Positions 1-8,331 of a DNA stretch of 44,439 nt are shown here, piece after piece (position 1 is the first letter of the stretch; each line of letters starts with the position of its first letter). Below the pieces are notes generated by a model. The model searched no databases and was not told the origin of the DNA. It saw only the letters and a program-made list of their open reading frames with translations. The position numbers and the translations under genes are program-made. Source of the stretch: Granulicella sp. (GTDB lineage: Bacteria > Acidobacteriota > Terriglobia > Terriglobales > Acidobacteriaceae); NCBI GenBank assembly GCA_027365345.1, contig DAHXNO010000182.1, positions 1-44,439 on the forward strand, given 5' to 3'.

Positions 1-1576
1 ATACGCGGCGGAGCAGTTTGCCGTTGTGGTTCTGCGGGAGCGTTCCGGGAGCGAAGATCCAGATGCTGCGCGGCGATTTGTAGGCTGCCAGATGTCGGCG
101 GCAAAAGTCTACCAGGTCCGGTTCGGTGGCTGCGCTGCCGGGGCGCAGTTCGACGGCCGCGACAGGAACCTCATGCATCTCTTTGTGCGGCAGGCCAAAG
201 GCGACGGCGCGGGCGACGGCGGGATGAGTGAGAAGGGTTTCTTCCAACTCCCGGACGTAGACCGAATAGCCGCCGGACTTGATGACATCCTTGATGCGCC
301 CGACCAGGCGAATGAGGCCGAGGCGGTTGCGTGTGGCCAGGTCGCCGGTGCGTAGCCAGCCGTCAGGGGTGAGCAGGCTGTTGTTATCGGCTTCGACCTC
401 TTCATCTTTCCAGTAGTGCGGAGCAAGCCCGCGGCGGCGGATCTGGCACTCGCCGGTGGCTCCGGGGCGCACGGGTCTCCCTTGCTGATCGACCACGCGG
501 ATGCGGAAGGGCGGAACGGGGAAGCAGAGGTCGCCGCTACCTGGCAGCAGCGACAGCTCCACGCCCATCATGGCGAGGCCGCCGAGTTCGACCATGCCGT
601 AGCCGTTGAGCAATACCGGAGGAATGCGCCGGCCGGCGGGCAGGCGAAACAACGCGCCATACTGGCGCAGACGCCGGCGAACTTCCAAGGGTAGGTGGTC
701 GCTGGCCGAGAGCCACACGCGCACGCTGGCGAGACGGGCGGGGTCAGGGTGGCTCTCTACCAGGCGGACGAACATGGTGGGGACGCCAACGAAGGCGGTG
801 ATGCGGAAGCGCTGGGCAAGATCGAGAGCGGCGGCGACGTCGAAACGGTCAAGGAAACAGCCGCGAATACCCGCTATCAGGCCGTAGAGCGCGATGCTGA
901 CGGCCATGATGTGGGACCACGGCAGAGCGATGAGCGCAAGGTCGCTGGGACCGAGCAGGAGTCCGGTGAGCACGGTGGAGGAGCGGGCTCCCAGGAGAGC
1001 GTTGCTGGAGAGGACGGCTCCCTTGGGAAAGCCGCTGGTCCCCGAGGTATGAAAGATGGCGACGGTGGCGGCGGGATCGATCGTTGCGGGAGGGAAGGAG
1101 GGTTCGGCGATGGTTGCGCGGAGAAATCCGTCGATCGTGCCGGGTTCGTCGTCGGCCTGGATCCAGGTACGGACCGGCAGAGCGCCGCGGTGGGAGATGC
1201 TGCGCTCGAAGATGGCTTTGTCGGTGACGAGAATCTCTGTGCCGCTGTCAGAGAGGATGCGCCGCACCTCGGCGAGGGAGAGTTGCGGGTTGAGCGGAAC
1301 GGCGATGCCCCCGGCGCGAATGATGGCAAGAAACCAGTGGAAGCAGCGGCGGTCGTTGGTGCGATAGACGCCGACAAGTTGGCCGGGAGAGAGGCCGATG
1401 CGGCGAAGGAAGGCGTCCATGGAGCAGACCTCGGCGTGCAACTCGGCGAGGCGATAGGGTCCGGTTTCAGCGACCGCGACTTCGCAGTCTCCCTTTCGGC
1501 GCAGGAGTTCGTCGAGGAGATTGGCCACGGTGATGCTGGGGTCGCGCGCGAGTTGAAGCCTGTGGAAGATGTTCAT
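1..1576 (-). CDS. AMP-dependent acyl/aryl-acid ligase (ANL superfamily), 3' end cut by window edge
   Basis: The minus strand is open from an ATG at 1576 to the first base, giving 525 codons with no stop, so the gene runs out of the window. ANL-family motifs appear in order: the phosphate-binding loop TSGTSGFPKG (residues 177-186), an A5-type motif GYGMVELGG, GWLRTGDL, the hinge-type segment GRIKDVIKSGG and, near the cut end, NHNGKLLRR with the conserved A10 lysine. Almost the whole enzyme is therefore present. Such enzymes activate a carboxylate as acyl-AMP and pass it to CoA or a carrier-protein thiol. The start overlaps the stop of the upstream SDR gene in an ATGA (1573-1576), so the two are probably translationally coupled and share a substrate. 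The substrate cannot be read from the sequence. Confidence 0.9.
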   Translation of the reverse strand, partial: MNIFHRLQLARDPSITVANLLDELLRRKGDCEVAVAETGPYRLAELHAEVCSMDAFLRRIGLSPGQLVGVYRTNDRRCFHWFLAIIRAGGIAVPLNPQLSLAEVRRILSDSGTEILVTDKAIFERSISHRGALPVRTWIQADDEPGTIDGFLRATIAEPSFPPATIDPAATVAIFHTSGTSGFPKGAVLSSNALLGARSSTVLTGLLLGPSDLALIALPWSHIMAVSIALYGLIAGIRGCFLDRFDVAAALDLAQRFRITAFVGVPTMFVRLVESHPDPARLASVRVWLSASDHLPLEVRRRLRQYGALFRLPAGRRIPPVLLNGYGMVELGGLAMMGVELSLLPGSGDLCFPVPPFRIRVVDQQGRPVRPGATGECQIRRRGLAPHYWKDEEVEADNNSLLTPDGWLRTGDLATRNRLGLIRLVGRIKDVIKSGGYSVYVRELEETLLTHPAVARAVAFGLPHKEMHEVPVAAVELRPGSAATEPDLVDFCRRHLAAYKSPRSIWIFAPGTLPQNHNGKLLRRV

Positions 1577-2679
1577 GGGGTTGGAACAGGCTTGCGGCCC
1601 CAGTCGCTGGCGACGCAGTAGTGGAAGAGGCGGTCGAGGTAGTCGAGCACCGGCGGAGGGTAGAGGCCGGATGGGCCGAGCAGGCGCTCGGCGTTGGTGG
1701 TATCAAACTGCATGCGCATGGTGAAGTAGTCGCGATAGGCGCGGCCGTCGCGCAGCACGCGGCGTTTGTTTCCCCATAGCGCCGCGAAGAGGAGTGGCCG
1801 TAAGGCAGCGAAGAAGAACTTTGGATCGACGTAGCGCGGCTGGGGCACGTGGAAGTATTCAGAGGCACGCTGCGCGACCTGGGCGATGGTGGCGCTGCCG
1901 CGAGGGCCGGCGCAGAGATGAACCGTGCTGCCGAGAGCGGTTGGGTCGAAGGCAAGGCGGGCGACCGCGGTGGCGACAAAGTCGACGGGCACGATGTCAA
2001 GCACGGCGTCGGGATAGCCGGGCACTGTACGCCAGAGGCGGCGCGCATAGATCTTCAGCGGCCAGTACATCATCTTGAAGCTGGAGGTGACGCCGGTGCG
2101 AGAGTCGCCGACGATGATGCTGGGACGGAGGATCACGCCGGGAAGAGATCCCAGGCGGGACTGGACCAGGGCTTCGGCTTCGGCTTTGGTCTGTTCGTAG
2201 GTGTTGCGATAGGTTTGGCCGACGACCAACTCGTTCTCACGCACCAGGCTAGAGCGCTCACCGGCAACGTATGCGGTTCCGACATACGCGAGACTACGGA
2301 GTTGCGGGGCTGAGGAGGCGAAATCGAGGATACGGCGCGTGCCTTCGACGTTGATGCGGCGCGCTTCCTCAAGGGAGTGGTCGAAGCGCACGGTGGCGGC
2401 GCAGTGAATGACATGCGTGGCTTCGCTGGAGAGGCGGCTCCAGGCAGCAGCGCCGATGCCGCAGTTGGGCAGGCTCACGTCGCCGGAGTGGACCTCGACG
2501 CGGGAGGCCTGGTGTGGAGGGATGATCGCATCGGCGCGCTGCTGTCCGGATAGGCCGGGCTGGTCGCGGATGAGCAAGGCCAGCCGGGCATGCGGCTTTT
2601 GCAGCAGAATTTCATGCACCAGTTGTGTGCCAAGGAAGCCGGTGGCTCCGGTGATAAGAATGAACTCTTCGTTCGTCAT
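1573..2679 (-). CDS. Extended SDR / thioester-reductase-like NAD(P)-dependent oxidoreductase
   Basis: 368 residues from ATG 2679. The N-terminus MTNEEFILITGATGFLGTQL begins directly with the Rossmann signature GATGFLG (residues 10-16), so I reject the 34-residue upstream extension. The catalytic Tyr-x3-Lys is YEQTK, and RPSIIVGDSRTG follows it, as in NAD_binding_4 ('male sterility'/thioester reductase) proteins. This family includes fatty acyl-CoA reductases and the reductase domains of carboxylic acid reductases and NRPS. The gene overlaps the following ligase gene by 4 bp. An adenylate-forming enzyme plus a thioester-reductase-like SDR suggests activation of an acid and reduction of its thioester. 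OleD-like or plain epimerase activity remains possible. Confidence 0.85.
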   Translation of the reverse strand: MTNEEFILITGATGFLGTQLVHEILLQKPHARLALLIRDQPGLSGQQRADAIIPPHQASRVEVHSGDVSLPNCGIGAAAWSRLSSEATHVIHCAATVRFDHSLEEARRINVEGTRRILDFASSAPQLRSLAYVGTAYVAGERSSLVRENELVVGQTYRNTYEQTKAEAEALVQSRLGSLPGVILRPSIIVGDSRTGVTSSFKMMYWPLKIYARRLWRTVPGYPDAVLDIVPVDFVATAVARLAFDPTALGSTVHLCAGPRGSATIAQVAQRASEYFHVPQPRYVDPKFFFAALRPLLFAALWGNKRRVLRDGRAYRDYFTMRMQFDTTNAERLLGPSGLYPPPVLDYLDRLFHYCVASDWGRKPVPTP

Positions 2680-3074
2680 GTAAAAGCCGATCGCAGTGTT
2701 GTGACCACGTGATGGCCAAGGAAGGATGTTCTTCACCGCCAAGGCTGCGTGGATCGTATACCCCATGATAAATGCCAACACCGGTCCGGCACTGGCGGCC
2801 GTTTGGAGAGCGCCAGGAGAACAAGTGTTGCCGCATATTCAAAGCCTGGCCGGTGATGTTCAAGACATCACCGTTATGCGGGCGGCCAAGCAGGTTGAGA
2901 TGGGAGGCTCTTAGCGGTGATTGAGACGGGCCAAGAGAGCGCGCCGATACGGAGGGTGCGAGCGCGAGCCGCTTCAGGGTGGGGTGGTTCGGGAAGCTCC
3001 TGTTGGGTGGGCTCACCGGCCCTTCCAGCCGCTCGGCAGCTAAGTCATTGACGGAATCGTGCTATGGTTATGGC
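2680..3074. other. Divergent intergenic region with a 9-bp hairpin
   Basis: About 395 bp between the divergent SDR and GH9 genes. I see no convincing coding sequence. It should carry both promoters, but I could not identify confident -35/-10 pairs. The only clear structure is the perfect inverted repeat listed separately at 2851-2873. An in-frame GTG at 2979 could extend the GH9 protein by 32 residues into this region. Confidence 0.6.
2851..2873. repeat. Perfect 9-bp inverted repeat, 5-nt loop
   Basis: CGGTGATGT (2851-2859), loop TCAAG, ACATCACCG (2865-2873). It lies about 200 bp upstream of the preferred GH9 start and 170 bp upstream of the SDR start. No T-run follows on either strand, so an operator or RNA leader hairpin is as likely as a terminator. 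Confidence 0.6.
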
Positions 3075-4850
3075 GTGAATCGGCGAACGGTTTTAGGTTC
3101 TCTTGCTGCTGTAGTGGGCGCTTCCGTGGCGGAACGGGCGGGAGCTTCGTTCGTCTCGGAGTCGGGGCAGGCAGCCATACAGACGCCGGTGGAAGCTCCT
3201 GATCCAAGAGCGGCGGTGCGATCCGTCGTCTTCAATCAGCTTGGGTTTCGACCCGGCAGCGCCAAGGGCGCCACCGTTGTTTTTACTGGAGGGAATCCGC
3301 CAGCCAACGCAGCGTTTCGGATCATCGACTCTGCAGGCACGCTCAAAAGCGAAGGCCAACTCACGGCCGCGGTGATGGATGCCGCCTCAGGCGATACCGT
3401 TGCGCGCGCCGAATTCTCGGCGTTGCGGACGCCCGGCACCTACCGAATCTGGTCCAACGGGGCGTTTAGCGATCCATTCACGATTGCCGAGGATGCCTAT
3501 GCCGCAGGCCTGCGCCTGACCATGCGCGGCTACTACGGACAGCGCTGCGGCTGCAAGGTTGACCTGGGCGACGGCTACAAGCATGATGCCTGCCACGTGG
3601 ACGGCGCGTTTCATGCCACCTCCGGCCGCACCGCTGTCCTGCCCAACGGGGGCGGCTGGCACGACGCGGGCGATTACGGCCGCTATGAAGTCAACTCCGG
3701 CATCTCCACCGGCACGCTGCTCTGGGCGTGGGAGATGTATCCCGAGGCACTGCGGAACCTCAAGCTCGACATTCCTGAGAGCGGCGGACCCGTCCCGGAT
3801 TTTCTAGCGGAGATTCGCTGGAACCTCAACTGGATGCTGCAACTGCAGGACCGCGACGGCGGCGTCTGGCACAAGCAGACCAGCGAGAAGTTCTGCGCCT
3901 TCATCATGCCGGAGCAGGACAAGATGATAAGCTACGTCATCGGCACGGGAACGGCGCCGTTCAAAAGCACGGGTGCGACCGCGAACCTGGCGGCGGTGGC
4001 CGCCATTGCGGCACGGTGCTTTCGGCCCTTCGACGAGGCGTATGCTGATCGCTGCCTGGCGGCGGCGCGCAGCGCGTGGTCGTGGAGCCTTCAGAATCCT
4101 AATGTATTGTTTCGCAATCCTCCGGGTATCTCCACCGGCGCCTATAGTGATCGCGACTGCAACGATGAGATTTTGTGGGCAACGGCGGAGCTGTTCCGCA
4201 CCACGGGTGAAGCGCAGTATGGAAATACGTTTTTGACGACCGTGCCGGACGATCTTTCCATGGAGGCGCCCACCTGGAGCAGTACCCAGCCACTGGCGTA
4301 TTGGACCTACGCCATGACGGAGCAGGCGAATCCCTTTGTGCGCCGGGGCATTGTGGAGGCCACGCAGGAGGCGGCAACACTACGCAAGTTGCGCGCGCGC
4401 GAAAACGGCTACGGCAACACGCTGCGGTTGCACGATTACGTGTGGGGATCCAATGGCGTGGCAGGCAACGATGCGCTGCTGTTGCTGGTGGCCAATCGGC
4501 TGCATGGGGATCGCGATGCGGTGGATGCGGCGCTGGGCAATCTGCATTACCTGCTGGGCTGCAACTGCCACGGCGTGTCGTGGGTTACGCAGCTTGGCGC
4601 TCGGCCATTTCAGAACCCCCACCACCGGCCCAGCGTGGCAGATGGTATTGCCGCGCCATGGCCGGGCCTGCTGTCCGGCGGCCCCAATGCGTACGGCGGA
4701 GACGCGGTGGCCAATGCGCTACCCGCGCAGCCACCCATGAAGATGTGGATCGACGACCATCGCGCCTACTCCATGAACGAGATTGCCATCAACTGGAATG
4801 CCCCGCTGGTGTTTTTGCTGGCCGCCGCCAACAGCAACCTGGTCGCCTAG
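3075..4850 (+). CDS. Glycoside hydrolase family 9 (endoglucanase-like), Tat-type signal
   Basis: 591 residues from GTG 3075. The chosen start places a twin-arginine sequence at the N-terminus (VNRRTVLGSLAAVVGA, then an Ala-rich stretch), whereas the in-frame GTG at 2979 would put 32 unrelated residues before it. An N-terminal Ig-like domain (VFNQLGFRPGSAKGA to about residue 135) precedes the GH9 barrel. GGWHDAGDYGRY carries the paired aspartates D197/D200 of the inverting mechanism. NPHHRPS (514-520) is the conserved His motif and SMNEIAINWN holds the general acid E569. GH9 enzymes cut beta-1,4-glucans; the Ig-plus-catalytic order is that of CelD-type endoglucanases. The enzyme is probably exported folded to the periplasm or surface. 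No CBM or dockerin is visible, and exact specificity (cellulase, exo-glucosaminidase, glucosidase) is open. Confidence 0.92.
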   Translation: MNRRTVLGSLAAVVGASVAERAGASFVSESGQAAIQTPVEAPDPRAAVRSVVFNQLGFRPGSAKGATVVFTGGNPPANAAFRIIDSAGTLKSEGQLTAAVMDAASGDTVARAEFSALRTPGTYRIWSNGAFSDPFTIAEDAYAAGLRLTMRGYYGQRCGCKVDLGDGYKHDACHVDGAFHATSGRTAVLPNGGGWHDAGDYGRYEVNSGISTGTLLWAWEMYPEALRNLKLDIPESGGPVPDFLAEIRWNLNWMLQLQDRDGGVWHKQTSEKFCAFIMPEQDKMISYVIGTGTAPFKSTGATANLAAVAAIAARCFRPFDEAYADRCLAAARSAWSWSLQNPNVLFRNPPGISTGAYSDRDCNDEILWATAELFRTTGEAQYGNTFLTTVPDDLSMEAPTWSSTQPLAYWTYAMTEQANPFVRRGIVEATQEAATLRKLRARENGYGNTLRLHDYVWGSNGVAGNDALLLLVANRLHGDRDAVDAALGNLHYLLGCNCHGVSWVTQLGARPFQNPHHRPSVADGIAAPWPGLLSGGPNAYGGDAVANALPAQPPMKMWIDDHRAYSMNEIAINWNAPLVFLLAAANSNLVA

Positions 4851-5479
4851 CGGGGTGGCCGACAAGATCCCAGGGTTAATCCACCAATCTTCCTGCGTGC
4901 TCTGCGCACTCCTGTACGCCTTGCGTCTCCTTTGGCGGCCGCACCGCTATTCCGCGCGATCCACTCTCTGTTCGTCGAGAATGCGTTTTGCCTCCAGCAT
5001 CCTCCCGCCACAAGGCCGGGCGGCGCCTCTTGCCGGACAACGCTTCTCATCTCGAGGCGGGGCGGGAGCTTTGATGCAGCGATGGGGCTGGCTCCACGGA
5101 TTTGACCGAAATGTTGCCGTCACTGGAGGATGACCGAAGCGCTGCGTTTGATTCCGTGCTGCTGGGAGTTTTGTTGTTGGTTGTGGTCTGCGATGGCGCC
5201 AAGGAGATTTATCTGCCCGAGCTTCAAAGGTTTGCCTATCCAGAATTGGCGAGCGCCGGTTGCGGGAAGCAGACCCCTTCAGCAGGGCGGAGTTTTTACG
5301 TTTGCAGGGCAAAAGCGATTTCAGGGTTCCCCGTGGCTTGTACGGCGGTCGATTGCAGTGAAAAAGATTTTCCGGTTATCTTAAAATAGGCGATTTCACA
5401 CCGAAACTTCATGCCGGTTTCGGTGTTCCTATCTTCGAAGGCAGGATGAGGCCTTGAATCGAATCTCAGGAGTATTCTC
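4851..5479. other. Long intergenic region without a convincing gene
   Basis: About 630 bp between the GH9 gene and the next secreted-protein gene. Open frames exist on both strands (for example around 5102-5389 plus and 4947-5312 minus), but none has a good ribosome-binding site, a recognisable domain or convincing codon bias. The only features I would keep are the promoter-like and hairpin elements near 5382-5426. Confidence 0.5.
5382..5426 (+). promoter_or_regulatory. Candidate -10 plus 10-bp leader inverted repeat before the 5480 gene
   Basis: TAAAAT at 5382-5387 resembles a -10 element; no good -35 lies 17 bp upstream. Immediately downstream is a perfect inverted repeat ACACCGAAAC (5398-5407), 9-nt spacer, GTTTCGGTGT (5417-5426). 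If transcription starts near 5394 this would be a stem-loop at the 5' end of an approximately 85-nt leader; otherwise it is an operator dyad. The gene's ribosome-binding site AGGAG is at 5468-5472. Confidence 0.4.
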
Positions 5480-6019
5480 ATGCGGTTTTCTTCCCTCTCG
5501 ATGGCTCTTGGCGCAGTTTGTATCTGCGCCCTCTTCGCCAACACTCTCCGAGCACAAGAACAACCCGCGACGGGCTCGCCTCCGCCGGGCGCTGCCTATC
5601 AAACGCCAGCCGCAGGCTCCACACAGCCGCCCGCTGCGGCTCCCGCGCCGGAGGCGAACGTTCCGCCGCCGGGGAGGGTTCCGGATCCACAGCGCGCGGC
5701 CCAGCGGCAGGTCTGGATGCTGACCCGAAGGCTGGGCCTGACGCCCGCGCAGCGGTCAGAGATTGAACCCATTCTGGCCAAACGGATACGCCTGATCGCG
5801 AGTATCCGTCACGATCCCACTCTTGTTCCCTGGCAAAAGAGGACTCGGGTTGAAAAGGTTTTTAAGGATAGCGACGGCGAGATCGAGACCATCCTGAGCG
5901 GCCCACAGATAGAGGGGTACCAACGGATCATACAGCAGAGACTTGCGCACCAGCGCGAGATGCAACAACAGCGGCAACAGCAGCAACAGCAGCAGATGGG
6001 CGGCCCTCCGGTTGGATAG
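5480..6019 (+). CDS. Small secreted protein with Pro/Ala-rich region and polyglutamine tail
   Basis: 179 residues. ATG 5480 has a good AGGAG site 7 bases upstream. Residues 1-25 form a Sec signal peptide (hydrophobic core ending LRAQ). Residues 26-72 are low-complexity Pro/Ala/Gly. The folded part has the acidic/aliphatic pattern RRLGLTPAQRSEIEPIL, followed by a helical segment typical of LTxxQ/CpxP-Spy-like envelope proteins. The C-terminus is a run of Gln, Arg and Met. I infer a periplasmic helical stress or chaperone-like protein, but the similarity is only by motif. The next gene starts 61 bp downstream in the same direction and also encodes a secreted, Gln-rich protein, so they may be co-transcribed. 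Confidence 0.75.
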   Translation: MRFSSLSMALGAVCICALFANTLRAQEQPATGSPPPGAAYQTPAAGSTQPPAAAPAPEANVPPPGRVPDPQRAAQRQVWMLTRRLGLTPAQRSEIEPILAKRIRLIASIRHDPTLVPWQKRTRVEKVFKDSDGEIETILSGPQIEGYQRIIQQRLAHQREMQQQRQQQQQQQMGGPPVG

Positions 6020-6080
6020 TCTTCCCGAGCGGAGAGCCTGAAGAACGTCAAACAACACATCCAATAGCGAGCGAGCCTCT

Positions 6081-7073
6081 ATGAAGAAGATAAGCGTAAT
6101 GTGCAGTTCATTTCTGGCCTTGTTCCTGTGCGCTGCGCCGGTTGCGTCCCTGGCGCAGATTGGCGTTGGGGTGGGCATAGGAGTGTCGGTCCATGTGCCC
6201 CCTCCGCCGCTGCCCGTGTATGTGCAGCCGCCTTGCCCCACGCCCGGATACCTGTGGACGCCTGGCTATTGGGCGTGGGGGCCGGCAGGGTACTACTGGG
6301 TGCAGGGCGTGTGGGTGGCTCCTCCCCATCCTGGACTGTTGTGGACGCCGGGGTACTGGGGCTTCGTGGGCGGGGTATATGCCTGGCACGCCGGGTATTG
6401 GGGCGCTCACGTGGGATTCTATGGTGGGGTTAACTACGGCTTTGGCTATGTCGGTCACGGCTTTGTGGGCGGGATGTGGCAGGGCGGGGTGTTCCGTTAC
6501 AACACGGCGGTGGTGAATGTGAACAGAACTTTTGTGCATAATACCTACGTTGATCGCACGGTGGTTGTGAACCAAAACTTCAACCACGCGGGCTTCAACG
6601 GACCCGGAGGCGTGATGGCGCGACCTACGGCCCAGGAGCAGATGGCGATGCATGAGCAACACTTCGCTCCCACCGCCATGCAGACAGCGGGCATGAATCG
6701 GGCGATGCAGAATGCGCGCGCCGGTTTTGGCCACGGCAACGAGGTCAACAGCCGTCAAGGGAACCAGCAGCAGCGCATCACGCAGGGTGTGAGGTCCGGT
6801 CAGCTTACCCCCGGTGAGACCCGGAATCTGCAGAATCGAGAATCCAGCATCAACCGCCAGGCTCAGGCTGACCGTGCTGCCAATGGCGGCTACCTTACAG
6901 GGCAGGAGCGTCAGCAGATCAACCAGCGCCAGAACAACGTCAGCCGGTCTATTTACAACGACAAGCACAACGCCAACAATGATGCGGCCGCAGCCGCGCG
7001 CCAGGGACGAACGGCGCAAAGCGTAAGGCGACAGGCGCGGCGCGTCAATTATCGCAATCGACCACAGCGCTAA
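6081..7073 (+). CDS. Secreted WxxGxW/YxWxPGYW-repeat protein with Gln/Asn-rich tail
   Basis: 330 residues with a Sec signal peptide ending near residue 25 (VASLAQ). Residues 50-120 hold four aromatic repeats of the form YLWTPGYWAW, YYWVQGVWVA, LLWTPGYWGF and YAWHAGYWG. This is the WxxGxW pattern of a family of envelope proteins of unknown function. A Gly/Tyr/Val-rich stretch follows. The C-terminal 100 residues contain the segments GVRSGQLTPGETRNLQ and GGYLTGQERQQINQRQN, which I associate with a recurrent acidobacterial/planctomycetal domain with an EF-hand-like or helical look. The tail is Arg-rich. It probably acts in the periplasm or at the cell surface; function is unknown. Confidence 0.8.
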   Translation: MKKISVMCSSFLALFLCAAPVASLAQIGVGVGIGVSVHVPPPPLPVYVQPPCPTPGYLWTPGYWAWGPAGYYWVQGVWVAPPHPGLLWTPGYWGFVGGVYAWHAGYWGAHVGFYGGVNYGFGYVGHGFVGGMWQGGVFRYNTAVVNVNRTFVHNTYVDRTVVVNQNFNHAGFNGPGGVMARPTAQEQMAMHEQHFAPTAMQTAGMNRAMQNARAGFGHGNEVNSRQGNQQQRITQGVRSGQLTPGETRNLQNRESSINRQAQADRAANGGYLTGQERQQINQRQNNVSRSIYNDKHNANNDAAAAARQGRTAQSVRRQARRVNYRNRPQR

Positions 7074-7372
7074 ACCATCCCCGTGGCGTATCTGCTTGCG
7101 TGAGCAAGCATGAGCAGGCTAGCCCGTGGCCGCCCGATAGGGGAGCGGTCAGCTTGGTTTGCAGAAAAACCGGCCCCGGCATGGATCTGGAGAAGAAGAC
7201 GATTCGGATCCATGCCGGGGTTTAGGCTGTCGTCCTGAAGGACAAAGGCGTGGTAAGAACCGAGAACCGGGCGGGCAATGACAGACTCTTCCGCTATCTT
7301 CGAGGAGCGGAGCAGGGCCGATTGATAACCTTCACGGCGCGTCCGCAAGCAAGCATTTGCAGGAGGTCTTGA
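7074..7372. other. Intergenic region carrying two hairpins
   Basis: About 300 bp following the WxxGxW-repeat gene. It contains a short stem-loop TGCTTGC/GCAAGCA (7093-7110, loop GTGA) 20 bp after the stop codon and the much stronger stem-loop at 7174-7220. No credible gene is visible. Confidence 0.6.
7174..7220. terminator. Strong 14-bp stem-loop
   Basis: CCCCGGCATGGATC (7174-7187) and GATCCATGCCGGGG (7207-7220) pair perfectly around a 19-nt loop. On the plus strand an A-rich run precedes and TTTAGG follows, so it can act as an intrinsic-type terminator about 100 bp after the 6081-7073 gene. The U-run is short, and a dispersed repeat or a small structured RNA are alternatives. Confidence 0.5.
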
Positions 7373-7717
7373 ATGAATCAAGCTCCGATAAGTCTCCACG
7401 TCCCAGTTCGATTTTATTGCCCGGCAAGTCGCCGATTTTCCAGCGCCCACGGGGCCTCCTGCCTTGACGAGCCAGCCATCCCGGCGACGTCGGCTAGCGA
7501 AATTGCAGAGCTTATTTCCGCGAATGGTTGCGCTCGGGCACCATCGGGCCTTAAGTGGAGAACACCGGGGCCCTACATATTCCTCCTTCGAGACGCAGAG
7601 CCGGATGTTCAGTTCGCTCCAGTTGTGCTTCAAGGCAGCGCAGCGAGTGCTCATAACAAGCAGGTGGGCTGGCCTGTTGGCGCCGGCCAAGATGATCAGG
7701 TCAGAATCCCAGCCTGA
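7373..7717 (+). CDS. Possible small hypothetical protein with a strong ribosome-binding site
   Basis: 114 codons from ATG 7373. The reason to keep it is a near-perfect AGGAGG about 7 bases before the ATG. The product (MNQAPISLHVPVRFYCPA...) shows no domain I recognise and no signal peptide. It ends inside the 3' end of the convergent HEPN gene, overlapping it by 22 bp. It could be a real accessory gene, the remnant of one, or chance. Confidence 0.3.
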   Translation: MNQAPISLHVPVRFYCPASRRFSSAHGASCLDEPAIPATSASEIAELISANGCARAPSGLKWRTPGPYIFLLRDAEPDVQFAPVVLQGSAASAHNKQVGWPVGAGQDDQVRIPA

Positions 7718-8319
7718 ACGTCCGATGGTTGTTTGGTCACCCTGTTCCAGAAGTGTCTGGCATAGACCGCGAAGACCCTGGCGGCATCCTGCGGATCGTA
7801 AGCCATGGAGTGAGCAATGCTTAACAGTATTTGGATCAGCTTTGAGCTGTCCTGGTAAAACCTCTCTATCTCTTCATCAGTGGCAGTGGCTCCTGTTGCG
7901 TTGGCCTGGGTTGGTTGTCTATGGGCCAGGTGCTCATTTCGCAATTTTCGTAACTTCTCTAATACGGCTCTCTTTGGCGGATCATCCAGGTAGTTTGCGA
8001 GAAGTGCAATTGCCTCTCTAGCTTTCTCGCTTATGTCGCTCCTCATCTCGTCGTAGTTCTCAAGCATCCCTATGTGTGTCACCCGGTCTAGAGTTAAGGC
8101 GTCGATGACACTTCGATCTTCAAGTTCGTGCCGGACGCTCCTTATTTGAATCGATCTCGTGCTTTTGTCCCACAGGCGCATCAGTGCGAGCAGCATCTCA
8201 CGCCGGAGTGCGTTCCTTACGACGAGAAATCCCTGTGTAGCGTAGGACGCACCCCATCGCTTGCGGATGTCCTCGTCGCAGGCAGTGGGCTTCCAAAGTT
8301 CGTGAAAAGCAACCGCCAT
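7696..8319 (-). CDS. HEPN-domain protein, AbiU2-like
   Basis: 207 residues, mostly alpha-helical. The N-terminal half has the pattern NALRREMLLALMRLWDKSTR (residues 36-55), which fits AbiU2-type HEPN proteins where an RLWD-like helix precedes the catalytic helix. The HEPN signature RX5H is RNEHLAH (127-133) with a second His inside it. HEPN proteins of this class are usually RNases or scaffolds in abortive infection and toxin systems. The start codon has only a weak Shine-Dalgarno, and 12 bases separate it from the stop of an 18-codon ORF with a much better site, suggesting translational coupling. GC is lower than in flanking housekeeping genes. No nucleotidyltransferase (MNT) partner is adjacent. 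Family placement is by motif and length only. Confidence 0.7.
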   Translation of the reverse strand: MAVAFHELWKPTACDEDIRKRWGASYATQGFLVVRNALRREMLLALMRLWDKSTRSIQIRSVRHELEDRSVIDALTLDRVTHIGMLENYDEMRSDISEKAREAIALLANYLDDPPKRAVLEKLRKLRNEHLAHRQPTQANATGATATDEEIERFYQDSSKLIQILLSIAHSMAYDPQDAARVFAVYARHFWNRVTKQPSDVQAGILT

Positions 8320-8331
8320 ATCGAACTCTTG

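Noticed and set aside
695-1621. 308-codon plus-strand frame opposite the acyl ligase
   Set aside because: Gly/Asp/Val-rich shadow; the minus strand encodes all ligase motifs.
4947-5312. 121-codon minus-strand frame in the spacer after GH9
   Set aside because: Arg/Pro/Lys-rich with no recognisable domain and no ribosome-binding site.
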